Shown: in pieces, positions 11,338 to 20,774 of the stretch
Position numbering within the stretch: position 1 is the first letter of the stretch
How the letters are laid out: the number at the start of each line of letters is the position of its first letter
Origin: Candidatus Propionivibrio dominans
GTDB taxonomy: Bacteria > Pseudomonadota > Gammaproteobacteria > Burkholderiales > Rhodocyclaceae
Direction: 5' to 3'
Assembly: GCA_016709335.1 (NCBI GenBank)
Contig: JADJNC010000022.1
Location: 1-64,000, forward strand
DNA: 64,000 nt
The notes under the pieces: generated by a model
Told to the model about the DNA's origin: nothing
Seen by the model: only the letters and a program-made list of their open reading frames with translations
Database searches by the model: none
Program-made: the position numbers and the translations under genes

Positions 11338-12249
11338 TCACAAAGCCAAGGGTTTGTTCAGTGAAATCTGCAGGGATGGGCTTGCGCCCTCTTTGCTCTG
11401 TCCTGGATAGAGCGTGAGATGCGGAAACGGAATTTCAATCCCAGAAAAATCGAAGGCCTGTTTCAGACGTCGCAGGAATTCACGGCGAACACCCCATTGC
11501 TCAATGGGAGCCACCTTGAACCGGCAGCGTAGTATTACTGCAGAATCGGCCCAGGCTTCAACACCAACGATTTCGACATCTTCCAGTATCTTCGAGGCAA
11601 ATGCCGGATCGGCACGTAATTCGATGCCTGTTTGGCGCATGATCTCCAGCGTCTGATCTACATTCTCCCTGTAAGCCACGCCGACATCCACCACCGAGTA
11701 GGCATAGCCTCTGGTCTTGTTGGTGACGGTAGTGATGGCGCCGTTGGGAACGTAATGGACATTCCCATCGTAATCGCGCATCCGGACAAACCGCAGGGTT
11801 ATTTCTTCGACAACCCCGGCCTTGCCACCGACTTCGATCACATCGCCCTGGCGTATTTGGTCTTCCAGAAGCAAAAAGAAGCCAGTGAAGAAGTCTTTGA
11901 CCAAGCTCTGCGCCCCAAAACCTACAGCAAGACCCACTACACCCGCAGTGCCCAGGATAGGAACGATTGATATCCCAAGTTCGCTCAAAATCAGCGTGAT
12001 GGTAATTAGCGATATGAGTACAGAGGCAATATAGCGGCACACCCGGCCCAGAGTGGCTGTGCGCTTTACCTCTTCGGCATCAGTAAAGTTTTTACTGATG
12101 TACAGCCGAAAGGTCCGAATCAACTTATGTGAGAAGACCAAGGCAATCCATGCCAAAGTAATGATAAGTAGAATCCGCAAGCCCGAATTCACCACGGGTG
12201 AGAGTTGGCTGCCATTTGAAAAGAGATGATCGATATCAAGTTTGTTCAC
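11338..12249 (-). CDS. mscS: MscS-family small-conductance mechanosensitive channel
   Basis: This 303-aa inner-membrane protein opens under membrane tension and releases solutes on hypo-osmotic shock. It starts at GTG (12249) with GGAAG upstream. Three membrane segments lie in the first ~115 residues; the pore helix GTAGVVGLAVGFGAQSLVKD, rich in Gly and Ala, is followed by FFTGFFLLLEDQIRQGDVIE, the usual MscS signature, and by the cytoplasmic beta and alpha/beta domains. It is divergent from a MarR-type gene across a 155-bp gap that contains a perfect 14-bp palindrome, so that regulator may control it. Standing beside the trehalose genes, it fits an osmotic-response neighbourhood. Confidence 0.93.
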   Translation of the reverse strand: MNKLDIDHLFSNGSQLSPVVNSGLRILLIITLAWIALVFSHKLIRTFRLYISKNFTDAEEVKRTATLGRVCRYIASVLISLITITLILSELGISIVPILGTAGVVGLAVGFGAQSLVKDFFTGFFLLLEDQIRQGDVIEVGGKAGVVEEITLRFVRMRDYDGNVHYVPNGAITTVTNKTRGYAYSVVDVGVAYRENVDQTLEIMRQTGIELRADPAFASKILEDVEIVGVEAWADSAVILRCRFKVAPIEQWGVRREFLRRLKQAFDFSGIEIPFPHLTLYPGQSKEGASPSLQISLNKPLAL

Positions 12250-12336
12250 TGCGCTTCCAGTCTTTACCGTTGATCTGGCGAAATGTGTTGTAAATATGAG
12301 AATAGTTTAGTCACCATACGATATTGTTCTTGACTC

Positions 12337-12371
12337 ATATATTTGTGCAAAATATTATTGCACAAATATAT
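12337..12371. promoter_or_regulatory. perfect 14-bp inverted repeat, probable MarR operator
   Basis: ATATATTTGTGCAA (12337-12350) and TTGCACAAATATAT (12358-12371) are exact reverse complements around a 7-nt AT spacer. The repeat lies between the divergent mscS and MarR-type genes, 34 nt before the latter's ATG. Position and symmetry suit autoregulation and control of mscS. This is inference from position; binding is not shown. Confidence 0.65.
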
Positions 12372-12404
12372 TATTTTGACAAACTCGGAAGCGATGAATT
12401 GATC

Positions 12405-12875
12405 ATGGAGAGTAATCGTGTTGGCGATTCCCAATCGAAGCCCGAACTGGCTGCCGCAGAAGAAGCCTTCAGCTTGGTCTTGCGGCTGGTACGCACTGTT
12501 CAGTCTGGCATGCAAAGCTTCGACGCCAACCAAGGGTTGAGTGGCTCCCAGCTCTTGGCACTTTGGCAGATTTCTGCAAAACCCGGATTGAGAGTTGCCG
12601 AACTCGCCGAGGCGCTATACATCCACCCTTCAACCGCCAGCAATCTACTTGACAAGATTGAGGTTCGCGGACTCGTACGTCGCGAGCGCAGCAAAGCCGA
12701 TAATCGTGTCGTTCGCCTTTATCTGAATGACTCAGGGATGAATATAGTCAGTGCGCTTCCCGGCCCCTTGCAAGGCCAGTTGCGCTATGCGCTGCGAAAA
12801 GTGCCGTTATCAACGCTTCATGGTTTACTCGTCGGATTATCTTCTCTGCTGGAAGTGATGCGCGAAAAACCCTAA
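12405..12875 (+). CDS. MarR-family transcriptional regulator
   Basis: A 156-aa winged-helix repressor of the MarR type, starting at the ATG at 12405; a longer in-frame start at 12324 would run through the palindrome and is less likely. The DNA-binding part reads GLRVAELAEALYIHPSTAS then LLDKIEVRGLVRRERSKADN with the wing arginines. It resembles the second MarR protein of this window (22085-22597), sharing the IH-ST recognition helix and a distinctive ALPGP motif after the wing, so the two look like paralogues. It is divergent from mscS. The ligand cannot be read from the sequence. Confidence 0.88.
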   Translation: MESNRVGDSQSKPELAAAEEAFSLVLRLVRTVQSGMQSFDANQGLSGSQLLALWQISAKPGLRVAELAEALYIHPSTASNLLDKIEVRGLVRRERSKADNRVVRLYLNDSGMNIVSALPGPLQGQLRYALRKVPLSTLHGLLVGLSSLLEVMREKP

Positions 12876-12940
12876 GCCGGACCAGCCGGAATCAAACAGC
12901 TTAAAGTTACAGCGCTCTGTGAGATCAAGTGGAGGCTGCG

Positions 12941-13450
12941 ATGAATGCACCGCTTCTTGCGCGTTACCGAGAACGAATTGCGGGCGTACTGACGGGTTGC
13001 GACCTGATTGTCATTACCGGCACGCGGCCTGGAGCGTGCCATGCAGCGGGCATGACGCGCTTTCTGAACGCGCGTCACATTCGCATTTTTGACGATCCAC
13101 ACTTTGCCGGACCCTTGGGTGATCGCTTCCGGGCGAACGCCGAGAAACTGGCGGAGTCTGGCAGTGCAAAAATTGAGTACATCGCCAAGGCGCACCTTTG
13201 GAAGGAAGATGTCGTCGCGGCGTTCATCAACACGGGTAGCGATCATCCCGGTTAAGTCCATGTTCTTCAGGTCATGGAGGCCTGTTAGGCCGATAAGCCA
13301 GGGCACAACAAGCGCACCGGACAAACCTGTTGGCGCCCAACGGCAGACCAGTGTCTGCAAGACTAATCTATTTCTTCGACGCTGAGATCGGTGCTGCGTA
13401 TCGAGACCACGACCAACGATGTGGAACCCGATCTCCCGCACTGATCTGGC
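12941..13450 (+). pseudogene. degenerate conserved hypothetical gene (remnant)
   Basis: The first ~105 codons read as an ordinary protein (MNAPLLARYRERIAGVL, then TGTRPGACHAAGMTRFLNA), a start I recognise from a longer uncharacterised protein common in Betaproteobacteria. The frame stops at 13255, but pieces of the rest continue in other frames: a VHVLQVMEAC-like stretch near 13258-13290, KPGHNKRTGQT near 13300-13330, YFFDAEIGA near 13370, then RIETTTNDV near 13395-13425. Several indels and a lost 3' end mark it as a decayed gene. No function is known to me. Confidence 0.6.
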
Positions 13451-13603
13451 GCCAGCATCACCCGTTATCCGAAACGTTGGCGTGACCTGAAATTCGTCAA
13501 CGAACCGCCAAGTCTTACCGCTATAACCCAACTCGCCTCGCTCGGAATGCCATCGCTGCCGCCTGACGTATCTCCGAATAATTCATCGTCCCAGCTCTTG
13601 CTG

Positions 13604-13633
13604 CATGACAAAATCTGCTCAGAATTTGTCATG
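13604..13633. repeat. 9-bp inverted repeat downstream of lapA
   Basis: CATGACAAA (13604-13612) pairs with TTTGTCATG (13625-13633). It lies just past the stop of the minus-strand LapA-type gene. It may act in transcript ending, but no T run follows, so a terminator is only possible. Confidence 0.35.
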
Positions 13634-13650
13634 AGTAAAATCATCAGAGA

Positions 13651-14055
13651 CTAAACAATGGGTGGGGGATTCTGACTGTCGCTATTGCCAATACCTATAC
13701 TACCGATGAATTGCTTCAGACCGACATAAGGACGCGATACTTCAGGTGCAGGCTCGACGGCTGGTACTCGCCTTTCCAAGTCTGCAATGGTGTCTTTCTG
13801 TTCATTACAGGTATTTTCTAGTTCCGTTATGCGCTTGTTTTGTCTGGTTGCTGCCCACTGCCGCCGTAGCGTAGCCGGCGTCGAAACCAGCGCTACTATA
13901 AAACCGCCAAGAGCAAGTGTCAGCAGAAGTACCATCGCCAAAGAACTATCGAAGCGCCAAAGTAGAAATGTCACGACAACGGGAATATTATTTTGCAGGG
14001 CTAAAATCACGCCACATGCAGCGATCAGCATCGCAGCGATGGTAAGTAACTGCAC
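13651..14055 (-). CDS. LapA-domain (DUF1049) inner-membrane protein
   Basis: A 134-aa protein with two membrane helices (about residues 4-22 and 38-60), then a predicted coiled coil (ATRQNKRITELENTCNEQKD) in the cytoplasm or periplasm. This is the layout of lipopolysaccharide-assembly protein A and DUF1049 proteins. It starts at GTG (14055) with a full AGGAGG site. The C-terminal tail is Pro- and Ser-rich (NSDSQNPPPIV). A similar two-helix/coiled-coil protein stands next to the other YihY gene of this window (39201-39722). The exact role is uncertain. Confidence 0.75.
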   Translation of the reverse strand: MQLLTIAAMLIAACGVILALQNNIPVVVTFLLWRFDSSLAMVLLLTLALGGFIVALVSTPATLRRQWAATRQNKRITELENTCNEQKDTIADLERRVPAVEPAPEVSRPYVGLKQFIGSIGIGNSDSQNPPPIV

Positions 14056-14552
14056 TGAGTCCTCCTGTCTTTATGACTAAGCTCAAAGCAAAGAAGCATC
14101 TCGCATCTCGCGCGGATAACGGCCTTGCCACTCTACATGGCCTTGTACTTTAATTCATCTGCTACTCTCAGCATAGCAGGAAAATCACAGTCGGTTTCCC
14201 CGAACTGGACGAAAACTGCAGGCGAACCTGGTTGGCAAGAAGTGCTACCAAAAGACAGGTCATCAACAGGGCTAATGCATCGGACCCATGGAATCCAAGA
14301 AGCACCGAATTGACTCTCCGAAGCAATATCACCCACGACCCATATCGCTGAAGCCAGAAAAGATATAATCAACCCATCCCTTTTTCTATCCAAGCACGTA
14401 ATGACCAGCACCGGCAGCAGGGCAAAGCTTGCAAAAGAAAAATCGGCATGAACGCAATGAATTTATGCCAGAAGCCGACTTAGGTGGTGACGCGTCATCG
14501 ATTTCCCAATGGGCCGGTTTTCAGATAGCCACTTTTTAAGCACATTCCTGTC
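14056..14552. other. intergenic region, no supported gene
   Basis: Between the minus-strand LapA-type gene and the plus-strand YihY gene. A 92-codon minus-strand frame (14133-14411) has no recognisable domain and no ribosome site. I see no clear promoter or repeat. Confidence 0.4.
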
Positions 14553-15917
14553 ATGGATCACAAAACCTCCGGTCTCAGGGCAACTGTCAACGCTGCAATT
14601 TGGAATGTATCCCTCAGTTCGATGCCAAGCTGGAAGGTTTTCATCGTACAGCCGATCAGGCTGCTTATCGTTCTTGCCCGAGACCTGGCTTATGGTCAAT
14701 TGACACTTCGGGCTATGGGGCTTGTTTACACAACAATGCTCTCCCTGGTTCCCTTGCTGGCACTTAGTTTTTCAGTGCTAAAAGCGTTTGGCGTTTACAA
14801 CCGCATTGATACGCTTCTGCTTGGTTTTTTGGCTCCACTCGGAGCAAGGAGCACAGAAGTAACCCGATGGATTATCAAGTTCATCGAGAATTTAAATGTA
14901 GGCGTTCTCAGTTCGCTTGGTTTGGCTCTACTGATTTACACCGTAGTAACGCTCATTCAGAAAATTGAGGAATCTCTCAACTTTATCTGGCATATTTCGC
15001 GTTTGCGCAATTTTGCCCGACGCTTTAGCGGCTACCTCAGCGTGCTCTTGGTTGGCCCGGTATTGATTTTCGCCGCCGTTGGCATCGCATCGGGAATTAT
15101 TACCACAATGCCTGCGCAACAAATCCTCGCCATAGCCCCCCTCGGTGGGATCGCTTACGCAGCAGGCAAGACAATTCCTTTTCTCATGTTGATCGGGCTT
15201 TTCACTTTCATCTACGTCTTTGGCCCCAATACAAAAGTGAAAATTGAAGCGGCATTGGTCGGCGGCGCTGTTGCCGCGGCCTTGTGGCAGGGCGCGGGCT
15301 GGATGTTCACAGAGTTTGCCTCAAAATCCACGCAATACGCAGCAATTTACTCAAGCTTCGCGATACTCTTGCTTTTCTTTATTTGGCTATACGTTAACTG
15401 GCTGATCCTGCTATTGGGTGCGAGCATAGCGTTTTATCATCAGCACCCAGAATATTTGATTTTGCGCTCTGGCGAACCAAGATTGAGTAACCGGATGCGC
15501 GAACGAGTTGGGGTAATGGCTATGTTCTTAATCGGAAAAGCATACCGTGATGGCCCCTTTCCGTGCTCCTTTGAATCGCTGATTAAGCGTCTGGGGGTTC
15601 CCATGCACTCCTTAGAAATAGTGCTTGCGGCTCTCATTGAGCACGGATTGCTCATTCAGCCAGGGGAAGACCTGGCAATCTATTTGCCGGCACGAGAATT
15701 AGAAACCATTACCCTGCCTGAGATTCTGGAAGCGGTGCGCACAGCAGGTGAGGAATTGTCTTTGAACACAGATTCGCTCGAAGCACCAGTCGAAGTTATG
15801 CAAGTATTTGAGCAACTCGACAAAGCGGCTGGCGAGCGATTGAAGGCCCTTACGCTTAAGGATCTTGTTGCATACAAATTACCGTGTGACGCAGGCAACC
15901 AGTCCATTGTGCGTTAG
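14553..15917 (+). CDS. YihY/BrkB-family inner-membrane protein
   Basis: A 454-aa protein of the YihY/virulence factor BrkB family. About six membrane helices lie between residues ~50 and ~310 (GLVYTTMLSLVPLLALSFS, FAILLLFFIWLYVNWLILLL). The C-terminal ~130 residues are soluble and look like a winged helix (FESLIKRLGVPMHSLEIVLA, ALIEHGLLIQPGEDLAIYLP), an extension found in some family members. The start at 14553 is the longest; the ATG at 14622 is also possible, and neither has a strong ribosome site. Despite old annotations as ribonuclease BN, the molecular role is not established. It stands near a LapA-type gene, as does the second YihY gene here. Confidence 0.85.
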   Translation: MDHKTSGLRATVNAAIWNVSLSSMPSWKVFIVQPIRLLIVLARDLAYGQLTLRAMGLVYTTMLSLVPLLALSFSVLKAFGVYNRIDTLLLGFLAPLGARSTEVTRWIIKFIENLNVGVLSSLGLALLIYTVVTLIQKIEESLNFIWHISRLRNFARRFSGYLSVLLVGPVLIFAAVGIASGIITTMPAQQILAIAPLGGIAYAAGKTIPFLMLIGLFTFIYVFGPNTKVKIEAALVGGAVAAALWQGAGWMFTEFASKSTQYAAIYSSFAILLLFFIWLYVNWLILLLGASIAFYHQHPEYLILRSGEPRLSNRMRERVGVMAMFLIGKAYRDGPFPCSFESLIKRLGVPMHSLEIVLAALIEHGLLIQPGEDLAIYLPARELETITLPEILEAVRTAGEELSLNTDSLEAPVEVMQVFEQLDKAAGERLKALTLKDLVAYKLPCDAGNQSIVR

Positions 15918-16110
15918 TAGCGAGTATGTGTGAAATGCACTGAAAATTTTGCGGATGGCTGGCGGCAATCCAATTTGAAGAGCCAAAGGGTTCGCCATGC
16001 AGACTTATAGGAATATAGGCTGGGCGAGAGTACCTCAGTGTGTTGCTCTACCGGGCCAACCCCGTTGAGCGTAGGTATTACAATGGCTCATTTATCCGGA
16101 GCAATTCAGG

Positions 16111-16422
16111 ATGGAGAAAATCGGCGCTGTCGTGATCGGGGCCTGGATCATCGGTATGGCCTGCGCACGCACGCTGGCCCAGCGCGGTATCGATACGGTG
16201 ATCCTCGAACAACACGACACGTTCGGCAGTGAAACAAGCGCGCGCAACAGTGAAGTTATCCACGCCGGGTTTTACTATCCGGTCGACCCGATCAAGGCAG
16301 AACTGTGCGTTGCCGGCCGCCATCTGCTCTACGAGTTCTACATCAACCACGTTGTCAGCCAACTGGCCGGTATCGTGATCAACGCGGCTGGACTCAGTGC
16401 CGTCCGGGTATCTTTACATTAA
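16111..16422 (+). pseudogene. N-terminal fragment of an LhgO-like FAD-dependent oxidoreductase
   Basis: The ~100 codons encode a Rossmann start ([20 protein letters not shown], with Ala-Trp where Gly-Gly is usual), the acidic [20 protein letters not shown] strand and [20 protein letters not shown], as in L-2-hydroxyglutarate oxidase-type enzymes. The family is ~370-400 aa long, so about three quarters are missing. After [12 protein letters not shown] the frame stops, and nothing downstream restores the barrel or substrate domain. It is a truncated, non-functional remnant. Confidence 0.7.
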
Positions 16423-16701
16423 AGGCATGCTCAACGGTGAGCGTTTGTATCCGTGCCGTGAAAACCAGAGCGCCAGCACCAATCAGGGGAACCACCTCTG
16501 CACGGTGGACAAATTTACCCAGATAGTTGGCGACAACAACGCTGGCTCATTCAGGCTGCAGGGTGGCAATTAATAATTTTTCGACTACGGAGGTCATGCC
16601 ACTCGCAACAGGGAGAAGCTGCGTCAATTGATCGACGCCAACGATGAGTACATCGCTCACCACAACAGCAAATCCCGTCTGTGCCGGGCTATGCCGGGGA
16701 A
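16423..16701. other. degenerate sequence after the oxidoreductase fragment
   Basis: Short open stretches exist ([17 protein letters not shown] near 16407-16457, FDYGGHATRNREKLRQL near 16577-16630), but they lie in different frames and match nothing I recognise. The segment looks like scrambled or decayed coding DNA. Confidence 0.4.
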
Positions 16702-16881
16702 CTAGCCTGGATCTTTCAGACGATCAGCTTCCGGTCGTGGCATCTCCCTGCGATCAATGCAAGCACGATCTTTTAGTTTATCTTCGCGTCGTATGCGGAT
16801 GGCAATGCCACCATGCAAGAAAATCAGGACAAGCAGCAGGGCGATGGCAATCCAGGGCATATCAATTATGTGCTGAATCAT
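16702..16881 (-). CDS. small single-pass membrane protein coupled to the ClC gene
   Basis: A 59-aa protein whose ATG at 16881 overlaps the stop of the ClC gene (ATGA), so it is likely translated by coupling. Residues ~8-28 (PWIAIALLLVLIFLHGGIAI) form one membrane helix; the rest is very basic and acidic (RIRREDKLKDRACIDRRE), a likely cytoplasmic tail. I recognise no family. It could be an accessory subunit of the channel or chance reading past the ClC stop; the overlap and the clean helix favour a real gene. Confidence 0.5.
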   Translation of the reverse strand: MIQHIIDMPWIAIALLLVLIFLHGGIAIRIRREDKLKDRACIDRREMPRPEADRLKDPG

Positions 16882-18188
16882 TGGCTGTTCTCTGGTGGCG
16901 GAACAATCTTCGTTGGACGAAATCCGAGCGCCAGTTGTTGGTACAGTTCGGGGCTCAAGCGGGAACTCACCGCTTTGGCAATCAAAGTCACCGCCATCAA
17001 GCTGATGACCATCTCGTGACCGTCGATCATTTCCATGACGATAATCGCCGAAGTGATCGGAGACTGCGTTACGGCGCCCAGGAATCCTGCCATGCACAGG
17101 GCGATGATCGGAATCGTCTCGGCAGGTATTCCGAGCAATTGAGCAATATTGGAGCCCAGCGCTGCACCCACGGCCAGTGAAGGCGCAAAAATCCCACCAG
17201 GAATTCCCGAGTAATAGCTGACAAGGGTGGCCAGAAATCGAGAGAAAGGCGCGTGCCAGGGAAGCACGAGTTGCCCGGATACGACCTGAGAAGTGATCTG
17301 ATAGCCGCTCCCATAGGAAAGACTGCCCCCCACCCAGCCAATGACAGCCACCAAGACACCACAAAGCCCGGCGAAAGCCACTGGGTGCTTGGCGCGCCAA
17401 AGCCAGATGACAGATTCCTTGCTTTGCTGCGGCCAGATCATCAAACGGCTGAAAAGTCCTCCGAGAAGTCCGCACACAATCCCGGCAACGATGATCGGCA
17501 GGACAATGGATCGATTGAGGTTGACGATCTTGAGATGGCCAAAATAGTTGTAATTTCCGAGCACGGCCACGGCCACTAGACCCGACAGAATGATCGTACT
17601 GACCAATACGCCACTGGTTCGGGCTTCCAGTCGACGTCCCAGTTCCTCCACGGCAAAAACGATGCCGGCCAGCGGTGTATTGAATGCCGCGGCTATACCG
17701 GCGGCGCCGCCCGCCAGAATCAAATCCTGTACGCGCAAGGCGCGCGAATGCGGAAGCCACTTGTGAACAGCGTGCATGATTGAAGCCGCGACTTGAACCG
17801 ATGGGCCTTCACGCCCCGCTGAGAAGCCGCCAACCAGAGCAAAGGCGCCAAGGAAAATTTTGCCGAATGCGATGCGTAGGGAAAGCAGTGTATTGACGGC
17901 CTTTCCCTGGGCGGCCAGTCGGGTAGCGGCAATGACTTGAGGGATGCCGCTACCCTGGGCGCCTGGGAAATAGCGTTGCGTTAACCAGACGGTCAGCATG
18001 CCGATGGCCGGGGCCAGCAAAAAAGGCACCCAGGCACGGCCTAAGGTCAGCGCCGCGAATAGCGTCAAGGCCAACTCAGTCAGTTTGGCGAATGCAACCA
18101 CCATCAGGCCGGCAAACAGGGCGGCAAGCCAGAGCGTAATACGCGTTTGCCAACGGAAGCGACTTAACGGGCCACGAAGCAGAGCCAT
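16878..18188 (-). CDS. ClC-family chloride channel/antiporter
   Basis: A 436-aa multi-spanning protein. The three ClC signatures are present in order: AQGSGIPQVIAA (Ser of the anion site, about residue 98), GGFSAGREGPSVQVAASI (the gating Glu in GREGP) and SGIPGGIFAPSLAVGAALG. Length and helix pattern fit a bacterial ClC without the C-terminal CBS domains. Such proteins exchange Cl- for H+ or conduct Cl-, often in acid or osmotic stress. The stop overlaps a small membrane-protein gene. Confidence 0.93.
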   Translation of the reverse strand: MALLRGPLSRFRWQTRITLWLAALFAGLMVVAFAKLTELALTLFAALTLGRAWVPFLLAPAIGMLTVWLTQRYFPGAQGSGIPQVIAATRLAAQGKAVNTLLSLRIAFGKIFLGAFALVGGFSAGREGPSVQVAASIMHAVHKWLPHSRALRVQDLILAGGAAGIAAAFNTPLAGIVFAVEELGRRLEARTSGVLVSTIILSGLVAVAVLGNYNYFGHLKIVNLNRSIVLPIIVAGIVCGLLGGLFSRLMIWPQQSKESVIWLWRAKHPVAFAGLCGVLVAVIGWVGGSLSYGSGYQITSQVVSGQLVLPWHAPFSRFLATLVSYYSGIPGGIFAPSLAVGAALGSNIAQLLGIPAETIPIIALCMAGFLGAVTQSPITSAIIVMEMIDGHEMVISLMAVTLIAKAVSSRLSPELYQQLALGFRPTKIVPPPENSQ

Positions 18189-18224
18189 TATCTAACCTCG
18201 CCCACAATGGGGCGCCCGTATACA

Positions 18225-18290
18225 GTTCGCTCGCTGAGATTTTGCAATTTGATCAAGCGCTTTTTCCTTATGGTGTCAAAGCCAATAATC
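18225..18290 (-). pseudogene. 3' remnant of a third lipoprotein paralogue
   Basis: On the minus strand this 66-bp stretch encodes IIGFD and then, one frame over, ALDQIAKSQRAN. This matches the C-terminus of the intact lipoprotein at 20331-20774 (FGFD, ALDQLAKTQRAN). It lies between the ClC gene and the solute-binding protein gene. The rest of the copy is gone, so it marks an old duplication or rearrangement. Confidence 0.6.
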
Positions 18291-18312
18291 AGGCGCGACC
18301 GCAAGCCTGGAC

Positions 18313-19609
18313 TCAGAAGGGTTGTGCCTTCTTCAGACCAGGCCTTGCTTTCAGCACGGCATTCCCTCGTTCAACGGCCATATCAAGCCCTTCCTTTGCG
18401 GGCTTTTGGTTTGCCCAGACGGCTTCCAGTTCCTCGTTAACGATAATCCGAATGGGATCGATATTGGCAACGCGCACACTTGGTTGTGCCCCCTTGCCGT
18501 CAATAGAAGCGTAGGCCACCTGCAAGGTCTGGTCGTCGTCTTTCAGGAGCTTGCCGCGTGCAGCGGCACGTGAAGCGGGGGTTAGCGGCAATTGGCCATA
18601 GGCACGAACCAGCTCAATTTGCATTTCCGGCGTCAACAGGTACGCAATAAACCGGGCCGCCTGCTTGTACTGGGCCTTGGAATAGCCGGCGCCAGCCCAC
18701 AGGGAAGCACCATCAGCCATCGTGTGCTGCCGGCCACCAAAAATATCGTCATGGAAGGGCAAGGGCGCTACACCGAGCTCGACGCCTATGACGTCGCGGA
18801 AATTGTCGACCTCACGAGAATCGGTGGTGATCATCGCGCATTCGCCACTCTTGAATTTTGCACTCGCCTCGTCTCGCCGCCCGAAGTTCCGGTAATAGCC
18901 GGACTTGATCCAGGTTGCCATCATCGCAACGTGTTTGACCTGTGGCAATCCGTTGAAGGTCAGTTCTCCATTTTTGCTCATCGTCGGAACGCCCGACAAT
19001 GAACTGATATTGTCGATATGCACCCATACCGGCCAGGATGACGTGTAAGGGCAGGCATAACCCGCCTCCTGAATCTTATCGAGCATGCCTTGCATCTCGA
19101 ACCAGGTTTTGGGGGGAAGCTCGGGATCCAGCTTTGCCTTGCGCAGGGCGATTTTGTTAAAGAACAAAACCGGTGTCGAGTAGATCAGCGGCAGAGCCAC
19201 CAACCGGCCTTTCGCATCGACCACACCCGCTTTGAGGTCGTTCGACAAGTCACCGACCTTTAACGGGTAGCCCGCCTTGGCCATCATGCCGTAGAGGGGT
19301 ATATAACTTTTTGGCTGGCTCAATACCTCGGCCAGGTCATAGCGGCGAATCAGATTCAGGCCCGCCGGTTTTTCCCCTTCTGCTTGGCGGACCAGCTTGA
19401 TCGAGTTGCCATTATCCTTGTTGAAACGATCGACTACGGCCTGCACGCGTTCCTCGCCGACCGAATCCAGATTATGGGCCAGCACAATATCGGTCGAAGC
19501 AACAGGCGCCGAGGCTGGCTTGGTGACCCGTTTGGGATGTTTGTTGCCTGAGCGGAAAAGGCCAGCGCAAGACCTACAACGATGACAACCGCGCGTAGGG
19601 AAAAGACAT
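18313..19609 (-). pseudogene. ABC-type solute-binding protein, UgpB-like, with two frameshifts at the signal peptide
   Basis: The 390-codon main frame encodes a periplasmic binding protein of the glycerol-phosphate/sugar class (VLAHNLDSVGEERVQAVVDR at its start, GYACPYTSSWPVWVHIDNIS, YKQAARFIAYLLTPEM). The expected start, ATG at 19609 behind GGAGGG, and a clear signal peptide (RAVVIVVGLALAFSAQA) lie upstream but in two other frames. One missing base in the A run at 19601-19604 (T run on the coding strand) and one near 19544 rejoin start, signal and mature part. Both sites are homopolymers, so consensus error is quite possible. No permease or ATPase gene is nearby, so the protein is an orphan. 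Confidence 0.75.
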
Positions 19610-19743
19610 GCGCCCTCCAGAGTAGTTTTTCAAGATATGGGCTATAAATTCATGGCTGCGTCACTTTGGGCATTGCTTTGCTAACCAATATCCCAGGTTT
19701 TTATGGTCTGTTAGCCCCAGAACTGCTGCTCCGGGGCTACCCC

Positions 19744-20235
19744 TCATTCGGTTGTTGCATCTGCGCCGTGCTCGGACAACTGTGCACCAAACCATCGGTG
19801 AACTGCCGTCAACAGGTGAAGGTTCGTGGTGATGAAGTTGATTTCCGCACCGTTGGGTAACGCTGAATAGACGACTATGATCTGTTTGTATCCCGTTTGA
19901 AGCTCTTTCAGACCCGGCATGTCTTTGCCGTGCAGTGACGCTGGGCCCGTATAATCACCCCGCCGAAAGGCTTCTGTTTCAAGTTCAAGGTGCCTCTGAA
20001 TCATTGCCACCTGATCTTTTGCGCTGGCATCTTTGACAATAACTCGCAGCACGCCGCCCGAGTCAGTCATATGGAAGATGTGCGTTGTTTTGGCCAGGTC
20101 AAAGGGCATAACGCTATGCCCCATATGATGAATACGCTCCTGGGTAGTCTGGGCCAAGACGACCGAACATCCACAGGCCAGGAAAAATATAACAGAGCAC
20201 ATCAAGCTTTTAATTTGTTGCGAATGGTTGTTCAT
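19744..20235 (-). CDS. uncharacterised periplasmic protein
   Basis: A 163-aa protein starting at the ATG at 20235 (AGGA 6 nt upstream; a longer frame to 20253 lacks a site). Residues ~9-30 are an export signal ending near VVLAQ. The mature part contains HSVMPFDLAKTTHIFHMTDS, LHGKDMPGLKELQTGY and AQLSEHGADA. I recognise this layout from conserved betaproteobacterial proteins, sometimes mislabelled aspartate carbamoyltransferase; no such active site is visible. It lies in line with the lipoprotein genes upstream, in the same direction. Confidence 0.7.
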   Translation of the reverse strand: MNNHSQQIKSLMCSVIFFLACGCSVVLAQTTQERIHHMGHSVMPFDLAKTTHIFHMTDSGGVLRVIVKDASAKDQVAMIQRHLELETEAFRRGDYTGPASLHGKDMPGLKELQTGYKQIIVVYSALPNGAEINFITTNLHLLTAVHRWFGAQLSEHGADATTE

Positions 20236-20330
20236 CGTATTCCTCGTAAGCATTCAGTTATCTGGCGAATCACTCAATGGGCCATGAAGTGGATGAATTA
20301 TCTATTCGTTCCCAAGAGCTTTGCTCGCGC

Positions 20331-20774
20331 TCAGTTGGCTCGCTGAGTTTTTGCCAGTTGATCAAGCGCCCGGTCCTTGTTGCGATCAAAGCCAAAGTAG
20401 AAAGGCAGACCCTTGTCCCCAACGGACCGACCGTATCCGCTAAAACATGACGTCATTAGCCAGCGCATGCGCTGGGTGCGGCCGTTGTTGCACGTGATCT
20501 TCCCATCACCCTTAATCCCTTCGCAGCTATCCGAATCGGGAAACTCCTTTTCAGTGAGCTGGCCTGTCAATGAGCACACCATGTTGCCTTGCCGCAGTTC
20601 GAAATTGAATTGATACTTGTCTTTCGCCGTGGGCAGAAAAATCTTGGCCTTGAATAATTGGGCCTCATCATCGAATTTGGCCACGAGGGCTCCGTATTCG
20701 TTGCCTCGACGACATGCCGTTGCAATCGACAAAGTCAGGCACAACAACCCGGCTGTAATGAAATTCCTGCGCAT
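20331..20774 (-). CDS. lipoprotein, copy 1 of a tandem paralogous pair
   Basis: A 147-aa lipoprotein starting at the ATG at 20774 (purine-rich site directly upstream). The signal RRNFITAGLLCLTLSIATAC ends in a lipobox with Cys21. The mature part shares with the next gene the block KITCNNGRTQRMRWLMTSCF, GYGRS, a FYFGFD motif and the ending ALDQLAKTQRA. Conserved cysteines (VCSL, DSCEGI, ITC, TSC) suggest two disulphides and thus a periplasmic or outer-membrane location. No known domain is recognised. Confidence 0.75.
   Translation of the reverse strand: MRRNFITAGLLCLTLSIATACRRGNEYGALVAKFDDEAQLFKAKIFLPTAKDKYQFNFELRQGNMVCSLTGQLTEKEFPDSDSCEGIKGDGKITCNNGRTQRMRWLMTSCFSGYGRSVGDKGLPFYFGFDRNKDRALDQLAKTQRAN

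Noticed and set aside
19744..20235. aspartate carbamoyltransferase
   Set aside because: Similar proteins are sometimes so labelled, but the size, signal peptide and lack of any carbamoyl-phosphate motif exclude it.
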